Part shown: piece by piece, positions 7,693 through 12,039 of the stretch
How positions within the stretch are numbered: the stretch's first letter is position 1
Layout of the letters: each line of letters begins with the position of its first letter
Source of the DNA: CAZMGV01 sp964621525 [NCBI: uncultured bacterium]
Lineage (GTDB): Bacteria; JAGRBM01
Direction of reading: 5' to 3'
Length of the DNA: 12,039 bases
Assembly (NCBI GenBank): GCA_964621525.1
Contig: CAZUMS010000048.1
Coordinates: forward strand, 1 to 12,039
The notes under the pieces: model-generated
Told to the model about the DNA's origin: nothing
The model's database searches: none
The model's input: only the letters and a program-made list of their open reading frames with translations
Program-made: the position numbers and the translations under genes

Positions 7693-9783
7693 TCAGGCCA
7701 AATGCATGGCCACAAGGACCAGGTCGATAAGCTTGATGCCGATAAACGGCACGATCAGGCCGCCGATGCCATAAAGCAGCACGTTGCGGGTCAGCAGCGC
7801 GGATGCCGGCATCGGCCGGTACTGCACGCCTTTCAGGGCCAGCGGGATCAGGAACATGATGATGATCGCGTTGAAGATCACCGCCGACAGGATGGCCGAC
7901 TGGGGCGTCGCCAGTCCCATCACGTTCAGCACGCCGAGCTGCGGATAAATCGAGACGAACGCAGCCGGGATGATGGCGAAATACTTGGAAACGTCATTCG
8001 CCACGCTGAATGTCGTGAGTGACCCGCGCGTCATCAGCATCTGCTTGCCGATCTCGACGATCTGGATGAGCTTGGTCGGGCTCGAATCGAGGTCGACCAT
8101 GTTGCCGGCTTCCTTGGCCGCCTGCGTGCCGGTGTTCATGGCGACCGCCACGTCCGCCTGCGCCAGTGCGGGAGCATCGTTGGTGCCGTCGCCGGTCATG
8201 GCGACCAGATGCCCCTTCGCCTGATAGTCCCGGATCAAGGCCAATTTCGTCTCCGGAGTTGCCTGGGCGAGGTAGTCATCAACACCAGCTTCGGCTGCGA
8301 TGGCTGCCGCCGTCAGGGGATTATCTCCCGTGATCATCACGGTCTTGATTCCCATGCTCCTGAGTTCGGCAAACCGCTCCTTGATACCGCCTTTCAGGAT
8401 GTCCTTGAGCTGGACTACGCCCATAACCTTCTCGCCGTCCGAGACGACCAGCGGCGTTCCGCCCTGCCGGGCGATCGAATCGACCTCCTGTTTCACGGCA
8501 TCGGGGAACCGGCCACCTCTGGCGGAAATGTGGGCCGCGATGGCGTCGGCGGCGCCCTTGCGGATATCCCGGCTGCCGATATCGACGCCGCTCATGCGGG
8601 TCTGAGCCGTGAAGGGAATGAATTTCGCACCCAGTTCGCCGATATCCCGGCCCCGGAGACCATGCTTTTCCTTGGCAAGAACGACAATGCTCCGGCCCTC
8701 GGGGGTCTCGTCGGCAAGCGACGCCAGCTGGGCGGCATCGGCGAGAGCCTCCACCGTCACTCCCGGTGCAGGAGCGAACCGGACCGCCTGCCGGTTGCCC
8801 AGCGTGATGGTCCCGGTCTTATCGAGCAGAAGCACGTCCACGTCGCCGGCGGCTTCCACCGCACGGCCCGACATGGCGATCACGTTCGCCTGGATCATCC
8901 GGTCCATGCCGGCGATACCTATGGCCGACAGCAGGCCGCCGATCGTGGTCGGGATCAGGCAGACGAGCAGCGCCACCAGCACGGTCATTGTCACCGGCGA
9001 ACCCTGCCCTGCCGCGCTCACGGCATAGATCGAGAACGGCTTCAGAGTGACCGTGGCAAGCAGGAAAATGATCGTGAGCGCCGCGAGGAAAATGTCCAGA
9101 GCAATCTCGTTCGGCGTCTTCTTGCGCTTCGCTCCCTCCACGAGGCTGATCATCCGGTCCAGGAAAGTCTCGCCGGGATCGGAACTGATTCGCACGACGA
9201 TCCAGTCGGAGAGTACCCGGGTGCCGCCCGTGACAGCGCTCCGGTCGCCGCCGCTTTCCCGGATCACCGGCGCGCTTTCACCCGTGATGGCGCTCTCGTC
9301 GACGGAGGCGATACCCTCCACGATTTCGCCATCCGAAGGGATGATGCCGCCCGTTTCCACCAGTACGATATCGCCTTTGCGGAGATCCGAGGCGTTCACC
9401 GGTTTTGCCGGTGCCTGACGGTCGGGTCTTTCCAGCTTTTTTGCCACCACGTCCTTGCGGGTCTTGCGCAGGGATTCGGCCTGTGCCTTGCCGCGTCCCT
9501 CAGCCATCGCCTCGGCGAAGTTCGCGAACAGCACCGTGAACCAGAGCCAGGCCGAAATTGCAAAAATGAAGCCTGGCGCTTCGTCCCCGTGGCCCGACAG
9601 CGCGGCAACGCCGAGGGCCGTCGTGAACAGGGCGCCGATCCAGACCACGAACATGACGGGGTTACGCACCTGCCGCCGGGGCGAGAGCTTGGCGAACGAA
9701 TCGATTACGGCCTGCCGGACGATAACCGGGTCGAACAGAGGGCGCGAGGCGGTGGTTTTCTTGCGTGTCACTGAGGCTTCCAT
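7693..9783 (-). CDS. kdpB: Potassium-transporting P-type ATPase catalytic subunit KdpB
   Basis: KdpB is the ATP-hydrolysing subunit of the Kdp pump. The 696-residue sequence has the actuator motif TGES (167-170), phosphorylation site DKTGT (321-325), ITGDNPLTA (484-492), and the hinge [16 protein letters not shown] (530-545). In the fifth membrane helix, D597 and K600 in [12 protein letters not shown] match the charged pair (D583/K586 in E. coli) that couples the KdpA path to the pump. Membrane helices lie near 45-95, 228-290 and 590-695. S170 in TGES corresponds to the serine whose phosphorylation shuts off the E. coli pump at high K+. AGGAG lies about ten bases before the ATG. It follows kdpA by 18 bases. 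Confidence 0.98.
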   Translation of the reverse strand: MEASVTRKKTTASRPLFDPVIVRQAVIDSFAKLSPRRQVRNPVMFVVWIGALFTTALGVAALSGHGDEAPGFIFAISAWLWFTVLFANFAEAMAEGRGKAQAESLRKTRKDVVAKKLERPDRQAPAKPVNASDLRKGDIVLVETGGIIPSDGEIVEGIASVDESAITGESAPVIRESGGDRSAVTGGTRVLSDWIVVRISSDPGETFLDRMISLVEGAKRKKTPNEIALDIFLAALTIIFLLATVTLKPFSIYAVSAAGQGSPVTMTVLVALLVCLIPTTIGGLLSAIGIAGMDRMIQANVIAMSGRAVEAAGDVDVLLLDKTGTITLGNRQAVRFAPAPGVTVEALADAAQLASLADETPEGRSIVVLAKEKHGLRGRDIGELGAKFIPFTAQTRMSGVDIGSRDIRKGAADAIAAHISARGGRFPDAVKQEVDSIARQGGTPLVVSDGEKVMGVVQLKDILKGGIKERFAELRSMGIKTVMITGDNPLTAAAIAAEAGVDDYLAQATPETKLALIRDYQAKGHLVAMTGDGTNDAPALAQADVAVAMNTGTQAAKEAGNMVDLDSSPTKLIQIVEIGKQMLMTRGSLTTFSVANDVSKYFAIIPAAFVSIYPQLGVLNVMGLATPQSAILSAVIFNAIIIMFLIPLALKGVQYRPMPASALLTRNVLLYGIGGLIVPFIGIKLIDLVLVAMHLA

Positions 9784-9801
9784 GATCTGTTTACTCCTGT
9801 T

Positions 9802-11538
9802 TTACCGGACCATCTGCAGGTGTTCGGCTATGGGACCGAGGGCGAGCGCCGGAACGAAGGTGAGCGCTCCCACGAGCAGGACCGTGGAGACCAGCAAAAT
9901 GGTGAACAGCAGGCCGTGCGTGGGCAGCGTGCCCGGTCCAGCGGGAACCTGTTTCTTGGCGGCGAGCGATCCGGCGATCGCCAGGACCGGGACTATCACC
10001 CAGAACCGGGAGAACCACATGGCCAGGCCCAGCATGAGGTTGTAAAAAGGCGTGTTGGCGCCAAGTCCCGCGAAGGCACTTCCGTTGTTGTTTCCGGCGG
10101 ACGAGAACGCGTAGAGCACCTCGCTGAAGCCATGAATGCCCGGGTTGTAGATCGTGGCGAGACCGTTCTTCGCCACCACGGCAATCGCTGTACCGGCGAG
10201 CACGACACCGCAGGGAACGAGAATGGCGAGCGAGGCCATTTTCATCTCATAGGCCTCGATCTTCTTGCCCAGGTACTCGGGCGTCCGGCCCACCATGAGG
10301 CCGGAGATGAACACGGCGACGATGGCGAACAGCAGCATGCCGTAGAGGCCCGAGCCCACGCCGCCGAAAATCACCTCACCGAGCTGCATGAGCCACATGG
10401 GGATCATTCCGCCCAGCGGAGTGAACGAATCGTGCATGGAGTTCACCGAACCGTTCGAGGTCGCCGTAGTCAGATTCGACCAGAGTGCCGAATTGAAGAT
10501 GCCGAACCGCATCTCCTTGCCTTCCATGTTGCCGCCGGGGTGAAGCGTTCCGCCGGCCGCGTCGATCCCGAGCGACGAATAGACCGGGTTGCCCGTCTGC
10601 TCGGCGCCGGCCGTCGCAAAGACCAGCGGCACCAGCACGATCAGCATGGCCAGGAAGATGGCCCGGCCCTGCCGGTCGTCGCCCACCATCCGGCCGAACG
10701 TGAAACAGAGGGCGGACGAGATGACTACGATCGACAGCATTTCGATCAGGTTCGAGATCGCCGTGGCATTTTCGAACGGATGGGATGAGTTCACGTTGAA
10801 GAACCCGCCCCCGTTCGTACCGAGCTGCTTGATGGCGATCTGCGAGGCGGCCGGACCGAGCGCCAGAACCTGCTCCGTCACTTGCGCGCCGTCGGCACCG
10901 GTGAACGGGTCGATCAGCGCCGCTTTCGCATAGGCGCCGAACGTCTGCACGACACCCTGGGAAACGAGCAGCAGAGCGACGACCACAGACAGTGGAAGCA
11001 GTATGTAGAGCGTCGACCGGGTGAGATCGGCCCAGAAGTTGCCGATCCCGGCAGCCTGTTTCCGGGTGAATCCCCGGATCAGGGCAACAAGTACCGCCAT
11101 GCCTGCCGCGGCCGAGACGAAGTTCTGCACGGTGAGACCGAGCATCTGGGTCAGGTAGCTCATGGTCGTTTCGCCGCCGTAACCCTGCCAGTTCGTGTTG
11201 GTCGTGAAGCTGACCGCGGTATTGAACGACGAATCGGGAGTCACGGCCCCAAGCCCTGCAGGATTCAGCGGCAATATTCCCTGAAGCCGCTGAAACAGAT
11301 AGACGGCCAGGAAGCTGACTAGGCTGAACATCAGCACCGCAGCGGAGTACTGCTTCCAGGACTGGTCCTTCTCCGGGTCAACGCCCGCGCCCCGGTACAG
11401 GATCTTCTCGAGAGGCGCGAGCAGCGGACTGAGCAGCGTCTTTTCGTTCTGGTATACGCTGGCCATGTACAGGCCCAGCGGCTTCGACACCGCGATCAGG
11501 ATGCCGAAGAAGATCAGGATCTGAAGCGTCCCGATCAT
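9802..11538 (-). CDS. kdpA: Potassium-transporting ATPase potassium-binding subunit KdpA
   Basis: KdpA is the channel-like subunit that selects and binds K+. From the chosen ATG it has 578 residues and about ten membrane helices. Its four filter-like segments are recognisable: [13 protein letters not shown] (113-125), [21 protein letters not shown] (239-259), [18 protein letters not shown] (354-371) and [14 protein letters not shown] (479-492). [11 protein letters not shown] (417-427) and the C-terminal [18 protein letters not shown] are also typical. The start at 11538 is chosen because GGAGG (11544-11548) sits five bases upstream and [12 protein letters not shown]... with KPLG at 19-22 matches the E. 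coli N-terminus without gaps. An in-frame ATG at 11631 overlaps the kdpF stop (ATGA) and would add 31 residues; which is used is unsettled. Confidence 0.95.
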   Translation of the reverse strand: MIGTLQILIFFGILIAVSKPLGLYMASVYQNEKTLLSPLLAPLEKILYRGAGVDPEKDQSWKQYSAAVLMFSLVSFLAVYLFQRLQGILPLNPAGLGAVTPDSSFNTAVSFTTNTNWQGYGGETTMSYLTQMLGLTVQNFVSAAAGMAVLVALIRGFTRKQAAGIGNFWADLTRSTLYILLPLSVVVALLLVSQGVVQTFGAYAKAALIDPFTGADGAQVTEQVLALGPAASQIAIKQLGTNGGGFFNVNSSHPFENATAISNLIEMLSIVVISSALCFTFGRMVGDDRQGRAIFLAMLIVLVPLVFATAGAEQTGNPVYSSLGIDAAGGTLHPGGNMEGKEMRFGIFNSALWSNLTTATSNGSVNSMHDSFTPLGGMIPMWLMQLGEVIFGGVGSGLYGMLLFAIVAVFISGLMVGRTPEYLGKKIEAYEMKMASLAILVPCGVVLAGTAIAVVAKNGLATIYNPGIHGFSEVLYAFSSAGNNNGSAFAGLGANTPFYNLMLGLAMWFSRFWVIVPVLAIAGSLAAKKQVPAGPGTLPTHGLLFTILLVSTVLLVGALTFVPALALGPIAEHLQMVR

Positions 11539-11627
11539 CGTCGCCTCCGATAGCCCCGGCATGGGGTCGATTGGCGCCGTAATCGGTACGACCGATATCG
11601 CGATCTGGTGCAGCTGATAGAGCGTAT

Positions 11628-11720
11628 TCATTCGAACATCTCCGGCTTGAGCAGGGCAAGACACAAATAGGCAAAAAGTCCCAAGGTTAGGGTTCCACCG
11701 ATCCAGGCTTCGAGGTCCAT
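11628..11720 (-). CDS. kdpF: Potassium-transporting ATPase small subunit KdpF
   Basis: A 30-codon gene encodes a single-span membrane peptide: MDLEAWIGG, a hydrophobic helix [15 protein letters not shown] (10-24), then KPEMFE. Short KdpF proteins share this pattern: about 29 residues, one helix, and an ending of the type ALxxPExF. KdpF lies in the membrane against KdpA and stabilises the complex in E. coli. AAGGAG (11728-11733) is seven bases from the ATG. The TGA at 11630-11628 overlaps an ATG in the kdpA frame (ATGA). Position, size and sequence agree, so the call is firm. Confidence 0.93.
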   Translation of the reverse strand: MDLEAWIGGTLTLGLFAYLCLALLKPEMFE

Positions 11721-11741
11721 GAGCAGTCTCCTTTTTTCAGG

Positions 11742-11825
11742 TCAGCGGATCCGGTCGCAAATCTCGACAAGGCCCCAGGTTCCGGCAAAGAGCACGAACG
11801 TCAGTCCGATCCAGATGAAATCCAT
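11742..11825 (-). CDS. 27-residue membrane microprotein upstream of kdpF
   Basis: The ATG at 11825 opens a 27-codon frame: MDFIWIGLTFVLFAGTWGLV forms one hydrophobic helix, followed by EICDRIR and TGA at 11744-11742. GGAG lies eight bases upstream, and kdpF starts 21 bases downstream, so the gene is the first of the operon. Small unnamed frames with a helix and a C-terminal W-to-CDRL-like tail occur just before kdpF in other bacteria as far as I recall, but I cannot verify this here. The charged tail should face the cytoplasm by the positive-inside rule. It might be an extra KdpFABC-associated subunit or a regulatory leader peptide; function is unknown. Confidence 0.7.
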   Translation of the reverse strand: MDFIWIGLTFVLFAGTWGLVEICDRIR

Positions 11826-11979
11826 AACGTGGTCTCCATTCCTCCCGACGATACGCATTCCAGCTTCGTGTCCCGATGACCGGGGTCAGGCGGCGGGAAC
11901 CGTCGGCAGCGGCAATCTAGGACCGGAGATATAAAAAGGAGGTAAAAACGGATAAGTCGTTGAAAAGAGAGCAAAAATG
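11826..11979 (-). promoter_or_regulatory. kdp operon leader/promoter region
   Basis: This stretch upstream of the first kdp-operon frame should hold the KdpE-controlled promoter. It has an AT-rich block at about 11930-11980 in otherwise GC-rich DNA. I found no convincing -35/-10 pair (a TATATC at about 11932 lacks a good -35), as is common for activator-dependent promoters. The minus strand contains ACCTCCTTTTTA, which resembles the 3' end of 16S rRNA and is complementary to the kdpF ribosome binding site. Confidence 0.4.
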
Positions 11980-12003
11980 ATCCCGCGAAACCTCGCGGGA
12001 TTA
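11978..12003 (-). terminator. Possible intrinsic terminator or attenuator upstream of the kdp operon
   Basis: ATCCCGCG and CGCGGGAT (11980-11987 and 11994-12001) pair perfectly around a 6-nt loop, extendable by a G-T and a T-A pair. On the minus strand the stem is followed by CATTTTTGC. On the plus strand no T run follows. It would end a leftward transcript entering from beyond 12039, or act in the kdp leader if the promoter lies farther right. The U tract starts two bases after the stem, so it is moderate. Confidence 0.5.
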
Positions 12004-12011
12004 CCTGTCAG

Positions 12012-12039
12012 AAACTTGGTGCGCCATGTGGGACAGGAT
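12012..12039 (+). repeat. 28-bp direct repeat, copy 2 (cut by right window edge)
   Basis: This is an exact copy, in the same orientation, of 3590-3617. The window ends inside the match, so the true length may be greater; copy 1 continues with CAAAACCCGAGGGAACTTTAA. Together the two copies flank the entire kdp operon. An ending within a repeat is also what a short-read contig broken at a multicopy sequence looks like. Confidence 0.85.

Noticed and set aside
8209-9774. 521-codon open frame on the + strand
   Set aside because: It lies wholly antisense to kdpB, an unmistakable gene. Its sequence is low in hydrophobic residues, rich in R, D, H and G, and shows no domain. Long antisense frames are usual in GC-rich coding DNA.
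9820-10788. 322-codon open frame on the + strand
   Set aside because: Antisense to kdpA. The composition is full of E, R, H and G, without motif or ribosome binding site.
11895-11925. Sigma54-type promoter in the kdp leader
   Set aside because: A GG and GC pair is present on the minus strand but is spaced by nine rather than ten bases, and the flanking bases do not fit TGGCAC-N5-TTGC.
11936-12039. AAGGAGGT on the + strand followed by possible short frames (TTG at 11960; ATG at 11977 running off the edge)
   Set aside because: The ATG is about 34 bases from the ribosome-binding-like sequence. The TTG frame is six codons long. The open stretch crosses the hairpin and the repeat, so coding is not supported, though sequence beyond 12039 could change this.

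Overview
This is a gene-dense, GC-rich bacterial window with two unrelated chromosomal modules. The left part (1-3527) is a sulfate-activation locus. The right part (3654-11825) is a complete Kdp high-affinity potassium-uptake operon with its sensor and regulator. Heterodimeric CysD/CysN sulfurylase and full-length KdpDE fit a proteobacterium-like Gram-negative. There is no rRNA or taxon-specific marker, so I do not name a lineage.

Sulfate activation: cysD and cysN run leftward and touch (TGATG). They are followed by the start of a TetR-family regulator whose ATG overlaps the cysN stop (ATGA) and which runs off the left edge. cysC (APS kinase) is divergent, on the + strand. Between cysD and cysC lies a perfect 20-bp inverted repeat with a 6-nt centre. 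Each strand of it carries TTGACA, 17 bp, TACATT, so one palindrome holds two superimposed divergent promoters. The overlapping TetR gene is a natural candidate for the protein that binds it. CysN also has a C-terminal domain of about 150 residues that resembles an APS kinase without its P-loop, while an intact CysC is encoded across the promoter. CysDN makes APS from sulfate and ATP, and CysC makes PAPS from APS.

Kdp operon (leftward from 11825): a 27-codon membrane microprotein, kdpF (30 codons), kdpA, kdpB, kdpC, kdpD, kdpE. Gaps are about 20 nt or overlaps, which indicates one transcript. Both small genes are easy to miss. KdpFABC is the K+-pumping P-type ATPase; KdpD and KdpE sense potassium limitation and activate the operon. 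kdpA has two credible starts: one coupled to the kdpF stop (ATGA) and one 93 nt downstream with a strong ribosome binding site that fits the family N-terminus.

An exact 28-bp direct repeat lies on both sides of the kdp operon (3590-3617 and 12012-12039). The second copy is cut by the window edge, which suggests a multicopy element. A GC-rich hairpin followed by T5 on the minus strand (about 11980-12001) lies upstream of the operon. No tRNA, rRNA, CRISPR array or intact insertion sequence was seen, and no gene-free stretch exceeds 300 bases; the longest (11826-12039) holds the kdp leader, the hairpin and the repeat.
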